The position numbers were made by a program, and so were the translations under genes. DNA of 64,000 bases from Halesus radiatus (Eukaryota > Arthropoda > Insecta > Trichoptera > Limnephilidae). The DNA is taken from positions 1-64,000 of the forward strand of contig JAHDVE020007140.1 of assembly GCA_022606495.2 (NCBI GenBank). Direction: 5' to 3'. Below, piece by piece: positions 11,051-22,600 of the stretch (position 1 is its first letter; every line of letters begins with the position of its first letter). The notes under the pieces were generated by a model that saw nothing but the letters and a program-made list of their open reading frames with translations, searched no databases and was not told the origin of the DNA.

Positions 11051-11127
11051 GTGGCATTAGCTCAATTGGTTAGAGCGTAGGTCCCGGATAGACCGACAGG
11101 TTCTGCGTTCGAGTCCCAGATGCGACC
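11051..11127 (+). tRNA. tRNA-like sequence (anticodon-loop GGA), possibly a pseudogene or SINE head
   Basis: A 76-nt cloverleaf can be drawn. Acceptor GTGGCAT pairs with ATGCGAC (one mismatch). The D arm GCTC/GAGC is perfect, with loop AATTGGTTA. Anticodon stem GGTC/GACC has loop CCGGATA, putting GGA at the anticodon place. The T loop is TTCGAGT on a stem with one mismatch. A T7 run at 11134-11141 could end Pol III transcription. GGA would specify serine, but there is no long variable arm and position 33 is not U. A decayed tRNA or tRNA-derived SINE head is therefore more likely than a working tRNA-Ser. Confidence 0.55.
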
Positions 11128-11537
11128 GTTACCTTTTTTTTAATTTTCCGTGTTTTTTCCTTTATTTAAGATTGGTTAGTATTAACTTAAATGATAAAAG
11201 AGATGAAATGAGATTTATAAGCTTCAATAAGTTAATCCAATGCTAATTGAATAATATGTATTATCAACCTGTTAATGTACCATATATATCAATAAAAATA
11301 AAACCAATTCTGACAGATTTAAAAGATTTTACGTTTTTTTTTCCAGATTACGCTAAAGCAAGAAACGGTTGACAGCCCTGCAGATACGAAACTCGGCTGG
11401 CATTGGCACGGTAGTATAGCATTCCTCTTTCAAAACATGAACAGGCCAAAACTTATTATTAATGTTTATAAATCCAGTGTTTTTTTTTAATATAATGAAT
11501 TTTAATCATCATTAATGCGTGAATAGTTTAATATTTT

Positions 11538-11945
11538 TTTCGTCTATTTATTCAGTGTTTTTTTTTATTACTAGTTTATTGTAGTTTCATTTCATCGACT
11601 GCCATGTTTGGAAGCCGAAAATATGTAAAATCTTTTTTATTTTTTCCTCGAATGACGGCACTGTTTTTCGGGCTTATTGTGTGAACCCTGCGAACAGAAA
11701 TATTTATAATGAAACTTGAAACTGAAGCAGGTTATTACTTCGACAAACGACAAAGTCGATTTTTATTTCAGTTGTTTTGGTTAATCTGAATCCTATATAC
11801 GATTATATGCATCGAAATGTTTCGCTTGATTTGAAAACCAATTTTTTCGTCTATTTAATTTGTTTTTTTTTTTTTATTTTATTATAGTTTCACTTCATTC
11901 GCTGCCATGTTTGGCAGCCGAAATAATATAAAACCTTTTTTATTA
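11538..11945 (+). repeat. B-A-B repeat block
   Basis: Two about 100-bp B units (11538-11643 and about 11849-11945; both with TTTCGTCTATTTA and GCTGCCATGTTTGG- or GACTGCCATGTTTGG-type segments) flank an about 208-bp A unit (11646-11853). The A unit recurs once more, alone, at 15641-15862. The order could be a partial tandem array of an A+B unit, or A between direct repeats. No ORF or terminal signature identifies the family. Confidence 0.8.
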
Positions 11946-13842
11946 AAAAAATTATATTAGTTTTGACTTGTGCAATATAAAAACAAAAGCTATTAGCCAC
12001 AGATGAAAAAGGGGTTCTTTATTTTGTTATTTTTACTAAAATGGTACAGATTTTTTTAACGTAATACAACTCTTCGCACAAACACACTCAGTAAAGCACT
12101 TTATTTTGAATAAACCCGTTACACATTGTATGTTATGTACACCACCCAAGAGCCCGGCAATATCAACACGAATAAAATAGTTTAACTGGTACTTCAATTT
12201 TAGGAATAATCTCGTTTAATAATATAATCACTTTTCATTAAATAGACACCACCCACTACAGCGAATTACATTAGAAAATAACATTCACATGAAATATGTA
12301 TTTATATAAACACATAAATAATGCCTATTTGAATGACATTATATAATTCGCTTTTGCTTTACTTTATTCTCTTTATTTACCTCATGCTCATATTTTCTTA
12401 CCAAACAGTATATTAATGCTGTCTCCATTTGAAATTAAAATGCTTTCATGACATTCTTCGCGAAATATTTTTATACAAATTTATGGAGAACACGATATTA
12501 AAATATGATTTTCTTCTGTAATTTAATCATTTATTACGCAAATAAAATATAAAAAAGTATTATTGTAACGAACGTGCGTAAAACTGACATATTGTATGAG
12601 AGAGACAGCCTGAGCGGGATACACTAATATAGGTATGTAAGAGCGTGCAAGGTTGTCCAGTGTCTCTTCGTTATAACCCGCCATCCACATTTTTCTGTGT
12701 TAATTAGTCTATTTATATTATTCCACCATCCCAACATCACAGTTAAATCTTCAATGTATAATTTCATTATACAAAAGACAAAGATATTAAAATTATTTTG
12801 CATATCAACCAGTATTATAGATCATAAAATATATGCTGATATTTATCACGATCAAGACATTTAAGGTTTTTCCGTGAATAGAAAAGTCAACTCAGAAAAC
12901 AGGAAAATCCTTGCTCGAATCGAAATGAAACGAATGTGTAGCTAGAAAAGCCAAGAACGAACAAGGACATGTTTTCATCGAGCATTCAAGCCTCACAATC
13001 GGATTCTCAATAAAATAAGTCGATAGATATGAATCGGGGCATATCGGATCATATGGGCGGTAGGTACCCACCTAATTACAGGTGCAGGTCACGTGGCCAG
13101 GATCACAGGTTCGGTGATTGAATTCCATCGGCCAATGGAAAGGGAGCATCCATTTCTGAGTCGTTATCGTCGGTCGGGGGGAGAAGGGCAGGGGGAAGAG
13201 CTACCCCGCTCCAACCCCTCGGGCAATCGCTTTGTTATCGTTGGGAATTTTGCTTTGTGAATTTCAATTTTCACATCCAACCTGAGGACAGGGTTACCAA
13301 GGGTATATCGAGCAGCGACAGGTAGATAAATCCTTTTAAGTTTAGGCTTACAGTAATTAGTATCCAAACCATTATATTACCTCTTCAATAAATGTATAAT
13401 CACTTTCTGGTATCATTTTAAATAAAACGAAATAGAAATATTTTATTATTCTACCTACTGAAAAAATAAATTATTTTGATAGTTCCAAACACCCACAGCT
13501 TGAGATTATACGACTACCAACTTGACTATTTATATAAAATTCATTATTTTACTGCCCTCTATCAAATTTTAACTAAAATATTCGCTCTCCTTGTTCTAGC
13601 CTTATACATGTTTACATGTATACATATATATAAATTTATGTTTTTTTAATCTTAATATAACATAATTATTCAGGATTATTCAATGTCTGTCTCACTGGGA
13701 AAATTTCTGTTTGGAGACAGACGTAGGAGGTACATAAAATATATAACGAAATATAGATTCAAAATTGAATAGGCACGTCTAAGAATGTGGTTTAACGGTT
13801 AGCAATGATTGGACGACCTATTTAAATTCTTCTTCTTCGTAT
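11946..13842. other. Long spacer without recognised gene
   Basis: AT-rich to about 12990. Around 12565-12690 a GC-richer 120-bp piece starts GTAACGAA and ends TTCGTTA, resembling a tiny element with short inverted ends, but evidence is thin. About 13030-13340 is balanced, non-repetitive sequence with no recognisable protein. A minus frame of 67 codons at 13164-13367 is not convincing. Confidence 0.3.
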
Positions 13843-14290
13843 GGTGGAGGAGAGTTGGTGGAGGTCAGTTTGGGATGATGAAGTTATTCAGCCAGTCGAC
13901 GACACCGGGAGTCGCTTGGTTCAGCACAGATGTGTTATAGGACAACTTATGAATGGGACATTCTTCTACGATGTGTTCTGTTGTTTGAATATGTCCACAT
14001 TCACAAAGCTCGGAATCCCTTAAACCCCATTTATGCATCATACATGTGTACTCACAACGGACTGCACTGGATGCGATTTAATGAGGTCCACGTCTTCCGA
14101 GGGAGAGAGAACCCCGGCAATTTAATAGCAGGGTCTACAACAAGGTGCTTGTTTTTTACGTCTGAGGTCTGCCACTGAGTTCGCCGTTACTTCAAGCGAG
14201 TATCGTAATAGGGGACATTCTTCTACGATGTATTCACACAGTTCGTAATCCTATTGGCCCCATTTACCGATTTTAATAATCCAATGGTTT
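13843..14290 (-). pseudogene. Non-LTR retrotransposon ORF2 C-terminus, decayed, partly duplicated
   Basis: On the minus strand, 14065 to 13865 reads a C-terminal zinc-knuckle module: M-H-K-W-G-L-x-D-S-x-L-C-E-C-G, then Q-T-T-E-H-I-V-E-E-C-P, ending ...F-I-I-P-N-stop. The upstream piece resembles W-T-S-L-N-R-I. This CxCG...HIV..CP pattern typifies the end of ORF2 in several insect LINE clades. A second, more damaged copy of the same segment (K-W-G, E-L-C-E, I-V-E-E-C-P) lies at about 14180-14280, so the remnant contains an internal duplication. No EN or RT domain is left. Confidence 0.75.
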
Positions 14291-14755
14291 ATTGTATTTA
14301 TATTTTATATTATATGTATTTATATGAAATCTATACTTTTAATGCTTAGTTTTTGTTTTCTACTTGCAATCCTCATGCAAAAATGTCGTGATATTTATAA
14401 TCCACAATGAATTAATTAAAAATATTCTAAAACACTCAATTAGATAAGACTTTTACCAACATCATTTAAATTGTATCTCTATGTATATATTTTTTTAATT
14501 GATAATTTCTACGCCAACGAAGCTGTGTTCAGCTCACAATGTCATTTTCATCAGATAATTATTCATACTCTCCACCAACTGACCTATTGTCTTGGAGGGC
14601 CGTGTGGTTACACGGTCTTCTACGAAATTGTCTAATGAAAATAAAGAGGTACATTTAGATGAATGTACACAACAATATTGTGGCGGTTTCTACTATCAAC
14701 CTAAATTACATTGAAGAAGTAAATTACATTTATTTCTGAAGGCAGATTCAGTTCG

Positions 14756-15141
14756 CCACAAGAGTCCCAACTGCTCCCAACCGTCTGGAGCAAGTGAGAC
14801 TATGGCATCCCTAATTAGGGAATGTTGTGAGGCTGAAGGTATTGGGGAGGAGAAGGAGAAGGGGTGAAGGAAGGTGGGGAAATACCTTGCTATTCAGATC
14901 TGCTCACCAAACACGGCTAAAAGCCATTTCGAGCAACGTTTCAATTCTGAACGGTGGTCTTTCACCAGGGCGATACTGAGAGTATCTTCCACTTTGGAAC
15001 GTGCGCAAATATACTATGTATTATTTAACTGTGAAACAACACAAATTAATTAAATTAAATTTACTTGCGCACGCCGGGATTTGAACCCGCGACCTTCGGA
15101 TTCGTAGTCGAGAGCCTTACCCCTCGGCCATGGAGGCCGTC
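14756..15141 (-). mobile_element. SINE-B, tRNA-derived, near full length
   Basis: The head (minus strand, 15141 to about 15066) is tRNA-like. It has D region CATGGCCGAGGGGTAAGGC, anticodon loop CTACGAA (ACG, arginine-like) and box B GGGTTCAAATCC. The body carries CCAAAGTGGAAGATACTC, CAGATCTGAATAGC and a C/T-rich tract. It ends AGCAGTTGGGACTCTTGTGG. A matching plus copy at 30829-31200 lies inside a Helitron. Degraded copies are at 33260-33520, 40490-40720, 49560-49690 and 49920-50070. Confidence 0.85.
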
Positions 15142-15640
15142 AAAGAGGATGCTAGCCATATCCAGAACCTGGCTCATTATATCGCTTCCCAACGCCGCCG
15201 TTCCAAGCTACAGCTTCCTCTCAGTGTTCTAGTAACTGTTTTCCTTCTGATGTTCAAAGAGTTGAATATAGTTACCTTAAAAAATCAATCGTCAATGTAC
15301 TGACTTCTTTTAATAACCTTACAACCTTCATACAAGTAAAAACATTAATATCAATGATAATTATTTTATTGATTTTCGATTAATATTAAATATATGTAGA
15401 CATACGGTGACAGCCCTGTTTATGAGCAGCGTTTACACCTCCCGATATTTGATTGGAAAGCTCCCGTGTAGCCCGCTCTGTTTTCCCATCTCCGACTCCC
15501 ATTGTTTCCCGCCCCCACCGGAGATTAGAAGAAATCGCCTTTTGTTGTATGGATCAGGCAAATGACGCGTAAAACTTATTGTACTCAGCGACTGAAGGAC
15601 TATCGCCAGGATTCAGACTTCTTATCCGGGAATTTATTTC

Positions 15641-15862
15641 TCGAATGACGGCACTGTTTTTCGGGCTTATTGTGTGAACCTTGCGAACAGAGCCTACACA
15701 TTGTGATAATCGAAATATGTATAATGAAACTTGAAATTGAAGCAGGTTATTGCTTCGACAAACGACAAAGTCGATTTTTATTTCAGTTTTGTTGTTTTGG
15801 TTAAACTGAATCTTATATATACATGAATCGATATATTTCGCTTGATTTGAAAACCAATATTT
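15641..15862 (+). repeat. Second copy of the 11646-11853 A unit
   Basis: Very similar to 11646-11853: CTCGAATGACGGCACTG, TTTTTCGGGCTTATTGTG, CGACAAACGACAAAGTCG and CGCTTGATTTGAAAACCAA are shared. It differs mainly by about 22 bp (GCCTACACATTGTGATAATC) absent from the first copy. The B units are absent here. Sequence just upstream (15405-15640) is balanced, non-repetitive DNA without an identified gene. Confidence 0.85.
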
Positions 15863-16055
15863 TGTTTCGATAAAAGTAGGGTAGGATCGATTAATTAAGA
15901 AACATTTTCAGATAACTTTTTTTTTTAAATAATGCTTATTTTATATTTTTTTAATTTGTATTTTATAAACAAAAAAAAAATCCTAAGATGATCAGCGTAT
16001 GATAAAAGTATAATTGATATTATAATGTATTTTCAATTAAGCTAAAATAATTATT

Positions 16056-16320
16056 AAACATAAATGTTTTGTAAGATAAAACACTTTGTTTTAAACCACT
16101 AATTTATTTTTAAATCATCACTAACCGGTTTCGCTTATCCCATGCTTCTTCGGGGTAACATTTTAAACTAAACAAAAATACATAGAGTGAGCATATACGA
16201 GTATATTATATAGGTGAGACATACAAATATAATAACAGTGAAAAATATTTATATTCAATAAATACATCAGACCACAATTGCTTTCTACGCAAAAATAAAT
16301 GTTGTGATGTGAAAAGTTTT
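16056..16320 (-). mobile_element. PLE-3 terminal fragment with degenerate hammerhead
   Basis: Minus-strand motif at about 16123-16155: CCGAAGA, a decayed stem II, then GCGAAACCGGTT. The core has U4 changed to C and stem II no longer pairs well. Downstream sequence with TTGCTTTCTACGCAAAAAT matches the region beyond 1500, linking this piece to PLE-3. No coding remnant is seen. SINE-A lies directly beside it. Confidence 0.6.
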
Positions 16321-16324
16321 TCTC

Positions 16325-16510
16325 TCTTTAAATAGAAAGACAAACATTTCCAGGTTACGAATTACCTGATAATATTTGAAAATCTTCTACTACAATCACA
16401 GTAAGCGGGAGATGTTTCTTGTGTTGTAATGAAGTACTTAACCAGAAGAGAAATTGAACTCACGACGCCTGGGTGTGACCCAAACGCGATGCCAACTCAG
16501 CCACTGACTG
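16325..16510 (-). mobile_element. SINE-A, reverse, best-preserved copy
   Basis: Reading the minus strand: GTCAGTGGCTGAGTTGGCAT (box A), TTGGGTCACACCCAGGCGTC, GTGAGTTCAATTTC (box B), then the family tail ending TTTGTCTTTC and an A-rich end. This copy has the clearest tRNA-like promoter. It abuts PLE-3 debris. Confidence 0.82.
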
Positions 16511-17083
16511 TTTATTGAACATAAAAACCGGCATTTTTTAAATGTTTCTGAAACATATCAACTCTGCTAAAGCAAAATAGTATTTGTTATTCTTAATTCT
16601 CCTGAAAAATCTCTATCCCTGATATCCGCTTATTTCACAAAGTTTACTACTTTTAATTAAAATAAAAAAATAAATAAAATATCCAACTTGAACAACTTTA
16701 CATTGTTTTTTTTTCTTCTTACAACATAAGTTTATTACTTGGGAATTTCAAATTTATAAACAAATTTGCAACTTTAGCAAATTGGTATAAATACAGAGTT
16801 CGTCGAGTAAAACCAATTAATTTCTTTAAATACCTGTACATACAAACTTATTATAAAACGACATTTGAATACACCTTTTTTTTTAATTCTTTACAATCTT
16901 GCAAATATCAGATATGAAAAAGATGGCACGTTATGCATAATATGCAAATAACAGAAATATTGTCCAGACCCATTTACGTCAGTAAATTCAATTTGACCAA
17001 AAAAGTTAGTTTTTTACACACTTGCAGGAAACCCTCGAGATCAAGTTGGTAACCCAAGCAATAATACTACAAATTATTTATTT
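16511..17083. other. AT-rich spacer
   Basis: No gene, RNA or repeat match recognised. Confidence 0.5.
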
Positions 17084-17293
17084 GTAAATTCTATTCGGAA
17101 AGTATGAAAATGTATAAGGTTTCAAAAGACAAAAATCTTCAATTTGTAATATATGAAACTCTACGAAATACATACAAATATGTCTGAAATAGGCGCAGTT
17201 AGTTCCAGCACATGGAATTTAAAAGATTACAGTATGGGGATTTTTGACGTTTGAAACCGTATACATTTTCCCAAGTACCCGTATAGAATTTAC
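17084..17293. mobile_element. Foldback MITE, family F, copy 1
   Basis: Long imperfect terminal inverted repeats: the left end has GTAAATTCTAT, ATGTATAAGGTTTCAAAAGAC and CTTCAATTTGTAAT. The right end has GATTACAGT...GGGGATTTTTG, TTTGAAACC and CCCGTATAGAATTTAC. Related copies are at 52282-52541 and 61694-61939. It encodes nothing. No target duplication could be fixed by eye because the flanks are AT-rich. Confidence 0.75.
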
Positions 17294-17954
17294 GTATAAA
17301 ACAATAGTAGTTGTTTTTGCATTAGTGGACTACTGATTGTGTACTTTTGGGTGCTGCCCAATAATGTCGTTATTTTTCGCGCTTATAAAAAAATCATTTA
17401 GAATCATTTCAAAAGTAATTGAGATGAAGCAGTAATGAACACGAGAAAGTGGTTTAAAAATACATTATTTACCTTCTCATGTTGAGACGGTGCTAAGATA
17501 CCTAGCGAATTGTTATTTTCTCGTCAAACAATCTGATATAACAAAATTCCCTTGCACGAGTTAACAAGGGGAATACTTGGAAAACTAACTGGTGTTATTC
17601 TATCCAGTAACTAGTAGCAGTACGTATGTTAGGATTACGACCCACTTATACTAAATTCATTAACAGACATTGTGGGACAGGTCTTACGGAAGTACTTCAG
17701 TGGAAACCTGTAGAACTTGGTTACTTATTAATAACAAACACGTTTATTTAATCAAATCTTTTCAGTACCGGTAGTTCGTTCTTCCTAAAATAAGTTTTTT
17801 CACATACTCGAGACTCATTTAAGAAAAAATTGCGTCATTGAATGGATATGTAAACAGTTTTTTTTTAATCCTCAGTCAGTTAAATTTGAGAATACGTAAA
17901 CCCTTCTTTAATGAAAATGTATTATATTTAAACCGTTATTAGCGACAGTTAAAA

Positions 17955-18690
17955 TAGTTATTGTTTGGTGTTTAATTCGTAGACCTCAATTTCATTATTA
18001 CTTTTCATTTTTTTTTATTTTAATGTAAATCAAATTTATAGATGTTATTATTAAGTTCTGCAAGTATTTTAGTTTTTTATCAATGTGACAGCTGTTTCGG
18101 CGTTTAAGGCCATTATCAAACTGTGGTTAGTAGACCACGTTGAGACTACTTATGTGTATAATTTTGTTTACTCTCACCCAATTTCAATTATTATTGCAAC
18201 TAAAATGATTTATTACCGGTAAAACCGATTTACTGCGAAAATAATTATGACAATAGATTCTCTATTCTTTGAGGTATTTTGAAATCTGTTTTGCCAGCAC
18301 TAAATGGCAATGTTTCCTTAATTATTTTAAAATAACGTGATTGCTATTGACTTATTTAAATGTGTTATAGTGTTTAGGTGTTGTAAAAAAAGTAAAAAGT
18401 AAGTCTTTAAAAAGTAAGTCTTTAAAAAGTAAGTCTTTAAAAAGTAAGTATTTAAAAAGTAAATTTTAAAAAATACATTTTTTTTAAATAATCACAGTGT
18501 TGATTAACCGCATTATTTTAAATTACTCTTGAACGCCGAAACAGATGTCACAATAATAAAAACTAAAAATACTTACAGAACTTAATAATAACATTATTAA
18601 ATTTGATTTATATTAAACTATAAAAATTAAATAAAATAAAATATAATAAATGGAATTCTACGAATTAAACACAAAAACAATCAATACTTT
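17955..18690. mobile_element. PLE-2 termini in inverted orientation
   Basis: Left part (17955-18240) is PLE-2 terminus on the minus strand, including AGTTCTGCAAGTATTTTAGT, a hammerhead-like block GACAGCTGTTTCGGCGTTTA, and part of the upstream spacer with the TTACCGGTAAAACCGA hairpin. The right part (about 18500-18690) is the same terminus on the plus strand (CTTGAACGCCGAAACAGATG, AATAATAACATTATTAAATT). Core bases are mutated on both sides, so neither ribozyme should be active. No ORF survives. Confidence 0.75.
18396..18469. repeat. 15-bp tandem repeat AAAGTAAGTCTTTAA
   Basis: Three exact units (18396-18440), one with a single change (18441-18455) and a decayed fifth. It lies in the centre of the PLE-2 inverted pair. 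One more unit stands alone at about 18690-18705, just outside the right arm. Confidence 0.9.
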
Positions 18691-19224
18691 AAAAAGTAAG
18701 TCTTTAAGAATTGGTTAAATTAGTATTATGATATCTCCAAAAATAACGAAGTTAAGAGCTTTAAAACTGAACGACTTTGTGGTGTCATTTTAAATAAAAT
18801 GAAGAGAAACGAATAACGACTGCCATAACAAACCCTTGATGCTGTGCAGTACCGGGAAATACACCCGATAAATAATCTTAAAGATGAATTGCAATCGGTG
18901 GAATGCAGTGGGACAGGTGAAAATGTTGAATCTGTTTTACCGGTATTTAAAAAGACAGTGGTCTAAATATGAATTATGCGCAGCTTTTTCTGTGTGGATT
19001 CTCTACATCAGCAAAATGCTTTTCAGCTCACAACATGGTGTGCTATGGAGCTACGAAATATTCATTTAATATATATTTTTAAAAAATTCCAGAAGCCATA
19101 TTTTTTCAAATGTTCAATAAGAAAAAAATATTAGAAAGTAAATAGAAGAAAAATTCCGGTAAAGCCGGGTAGTACCTAACTCTTTACGAAAATATCAAAT
19201 ATTCTTGTTGCGTGGTTCGTTAGC

Positions 19225-19550
19225 TTGGAATATAAATCTTCAAATTGGCTTATTATAATTATTCAAAGTAAGGTTTGTTTGTCTCACGCACTGGCGGCAA
19301 ACAAAGGGTTGGTATGTCACCGCCTGGATACAAACCGCAGGGCTGGCAACTGCGGCCCGCGGTCTCAGTGCGCCGCCCCCGTCCGCCGCGTGCACTCAAC
19401 CCGCCCCTGTCATCTGCAGCCCGTGGCCCGCTGTCCGGGGATGAGAAACCCTGTCACTAAAATCTGCCCGGTTCTGATATTAATAGAGTTACTCGGCGAC
19501 AATATTAAAATGGCAACATGTAACGCTGCTCGGCAACCGACTTTCTAGAT
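19225..19550 (+). other. GC-rich island, unknown
   Basis: About 19290-19450 is strongly GC-rich (runs such as CCGCCCCCGTCCGCCGCGTG), unlike anything within several kb. Short frames (19225-19548 and 19275-19460, both plus) overlap in different phases. Their composition follows from the GC content, and I recognise no protein. It could be a promoter/CpG island of an unseen gene or a regulatory island. Confidence 0.3.
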
Positions 19551-20102
19551 TTTTGTTTGAAAATTGATTCTATGTTTTTAGCATAACTCTTGAAGGACTT
19601 CCATACATTTTAAGTGATATTTGAAACAGCTCGTGCGTGAATACCGCTACTTTATTTCCTCCATCGTTCCCATTGAGTAGTTCTCGAGTACTTTTGTGAT
19701 ACAAATAGCCATAAGATAGGTATATAAAGAAACAGTAAATTAGTTATACAGGTACTTCACAAAAAAAAATTCACCCGTTTAAATGCATTAAAACATGTTT
19801 CTTTAATGTTATCTGATTTTAACGAGACGGCAACTATTTTGGAAGCATTTTTTGAATCACAAGGAAGGAGCCTTATAAAAATTAAAGCAAGATTAAAATA
19901 AGCAATATACAAAGGTTTGTTTTTTCCAGGACTGCACCATCTATAAAAACAAAGTAATATGGCGCACTATGGCTCCAAGGACCTAATGGCGCACTATGGA
20001 ATAATACAAAAATAACATTGTTCTTCTTGCGCTACTAAAAATGTTGACATATGAATTGACAATGTTACCACGTTTTATTAAAATCCATTGCCCATTGGAA
20101 AA

Positions 20103-20676
20103 CAGGAGCCCGATTCCGGTTATTTTTAAGGATAAGGCATTGTCCCCATCCTAGGGGTAAAATATATTGTGACTGCGGTTCTTATTCTATGTCAATGACA
20201 ATACATTTTTAAAGGGGTTTGTGGTATAATTATCGCAGTATTACAAAAAAATATAAGTGCATAACACGTGTAGCTTATTATCTTGTCTTAAGTTTTTAAG
20301 AACTTTAGTTTATCAATTAATATTATTAGTTACTTTGCACGTGTGGTTTATTATGATTTTTAGAATTTCTATCACTTTTATCTGACATTTCGGGCTTTTG
20401 GCATAGGTACTTTACAAACGTCGCAATGTCGTTAAGTCGGTTTATTAAATATTAATATTTTGTCACAAATAACTCGCTAATAATGCGTGAAGTCAATACG
20501 TACAATAATATTGAGTTTTTAATTTGCTAAAACTGCGCAAATGTTAATATTTTTAAAGTATTCGCTGAATGACAGCCGTTATCCGAGAGAACCGGAACTA
20601 CAGTTAAGCTAAAATTCTTGAGCCCAAAGATAAGGACAATGTTTTATCTTTTAAAAGAACTAGAATCGGGCCCCTG
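20103..20676 (-). mobile_element. TIR MITE, family G, copy 1
   Basis: Starts CAGGAGCCCGATTCCGG and ends AATCGGGCCCCTG. Subterminal blocks are also inverted (AAGGATAAGG near the left; AAAGATAAGGACAATG and CAGTTAAGC near the right). The inside aligns in reverse with the copy at 23750-24262, with an extra about 70 bp here (CTTGTCTTAAG...TTAATATTATTAG). A 71-codon frame near the right end (20618-20833) is incidental. No target duplication was found. Confidence 0.8.
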
Positions 20677-21324
20677 GTCCGGATTATTTCGTGAAAGTGT
20701 TACATCTTTGCAAGTTGGATATCAAGCGTTTGCGATATTCTGTTACTTTCTGATGCTGCACTTCGAAAATTCTGAAAATCCTTCATTTTACACATTAATA
20801 GTGAATTCTTTTGAAGGTTATGAAGTGTCATAATGTTTAAAAACATCGCATAGCTATCATGCTTTATTTATATTTTCATATATCCCGATTATATCATGAA
20901 AGTAAATTCTTATATTTATTTGCATGAAATTAAATTGCACTATTTAGACTTTGAGGAACTCTGGTATTTTCAACCTCTCTGAATTTTTTTTATAATAGAA
21001 ACATTTTCATATAAGTTCTGTTCCAGACATAAAATTTTTACACTGCATAATAGAAATATATCATTAAAATGTTTTATTATTGCCTACGACAGTGTGAGCT
21101 TTAATAAACAAGATGTCCTTAGTTTTCCTGTAAAATCTTCAAACGAATATCTTAGATATTGATGCAGGAAGAAAAAAGATGTTACTTTCTTAAACATTAC
21201 CTTTCATGAAATTTTATTAATAAATGCATGAAAACAGTTGACCGAATGTTATATATATATTTTAAATATAATGTTAAACGGAATTTTTCGTTAACGTTGT
21301 GCATGAAATTTCCAAAAGTTTAGA

Positions 21325-21612
21325 AGGGGTAAAGAAACAATTTATCAGTTGACAGGTTGTCAGTTGACTTCGAACCGTTTTAATATTCCACCGCGTAAAT
21401 TGAGTAACATTAAATTAATAACAACTCATAGCCACTGCATAGAAATCCAATCAAGGACTTTACTTCAAGAATACATTGAAAAATCAGGGGAACAATTTAT
21501 CATTTGACAGGTCACCGGTTGATTCTAAACAGTTTGAATATTCCGCCCGCATAAATTGGGAATTTGCGAATCGTAGCAAACTGCTACTGCATAGAAATCC
21601 ATTTCGCTAGGA
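21325..21612 (+). repeat. Two tandem copies of an about 125-bp unit
   Basis: Copies begin at about 21330 and about 21488. Both contain AACAATTTATCA(G/T)TTGACAGG, TTTGAATATTCC or TTTAATATTCC, C(C/G)CGCATAAATTG or CCGCGTAAATTG, and ACTGCATAGAAATCCA. Period is about 160 bp. Family unknown. Confidence 0.75.
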
Positions 21613-22248
21613 GTTCTTCTCCGTTTTGGAATAGGTTCCAAGTATTTATATGTTGACGTACAAGCGAGCAAATGACGTCATTAAAAATATTTGACGCTTC
21701 ACGCGTGCAAGGTGACATGTTTTGTCGGATTACCGGAAAATATTGGAAGCCCTTTCTAGCGGCAAATCCTAAAACCTTTAACTAGCTTATTTGGTAAATA
21801 TTAGTTCCAACTATGAGTCCATACCAAATCCATTTAATAATAATAAGAATAACGTAGCATTTATATAGCGCAGTTTTGTGATGTTTCACTTCAAGTGATT
21901 TACTTTTTGCATTCAGTGGTATTCCTACAGTTCTACTTTCATATTCTATTCATAAACATATTATATTTATGCATTCTTATTATTCTTAACATTACTTCAG
22001 TAGGTACTCCTTAGGTACATACTCATCTAATAAAACTACAAAATATTAAACTGTACACATAAAGTGAAAAACAAACACATTCACAATAAAAGTGCAAAAA
22101 TCGTAACAATATGTTCAGCGAATCGTAACAGTAACAGATTATGTTCAGCAATAACTGAGTTTACATAAAAAGGGTAAAATAAGGATGAAACTGAAATCAA
22201 ACAACTACCGGAGGCTTGAGAAAACTGCTTTTTAAAATTAATTGAAGA

Positions 22249-22600
22249 GAGGTTAAAATTTATCAAGAGCAGGATTTTTTAAATAATTTTGTTTTTAAAG
22301 CCCGTTTAAATTCAGTAAATTACTGGATAGTAGTAAGAGCTGGGGGAAGTTTATTCTAAATGAACGGGTTATTTACGTGAAAAGTGCGATCATAGCAGAC
22401 TGCTCGATTTGACGTTAAAAGTTCGATTAGACGATTAGTAGCATCTAGATCTGCTGACCTCAGAGTAAGCTGTTTATCGCTTAAGTCTTGTCGGATACGA
22501 GTATAGACTAGCGCCATTCCCTGGAATTCTTCGAGGGTCAGTAAGCAGATGTTGAACTCTATTCTTTCTGAGCATCGAAGCAAATGAAGGCGATCCCTTA
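22249..22600 (-). pseudogene. LINE ORF2 C-terminus, decayed (CR1/Jockey-like)
   Basis: The minus strand reads L-L-R-C-S-E-R-I near 22583, then L-T-S-N-R-A-V-C-Y-D-R-T-F-H-V-N-N-P-F-I, stop, N-K-L-P-P-A-L, and F-T-E-F-K-R-A-L-K-T-K-L-F-K. This fits the conserved end of many LINE reverse transcriptases (R-S-F-x-V ... L-W-N-x-L-P ... F-K-x-x-L). The family tryptophan is replaced by TAG (TGG to TAG) and a second stop follows, so it is dead. Confidence 0.7.

Noticed and set aside
12565..12690. Short LTR or MITE with GTAACGAA/TTCGTTA ends
   Set aside because: The ends are only 7-8 bp, no second copy lies in the window and no target duplication is visible.
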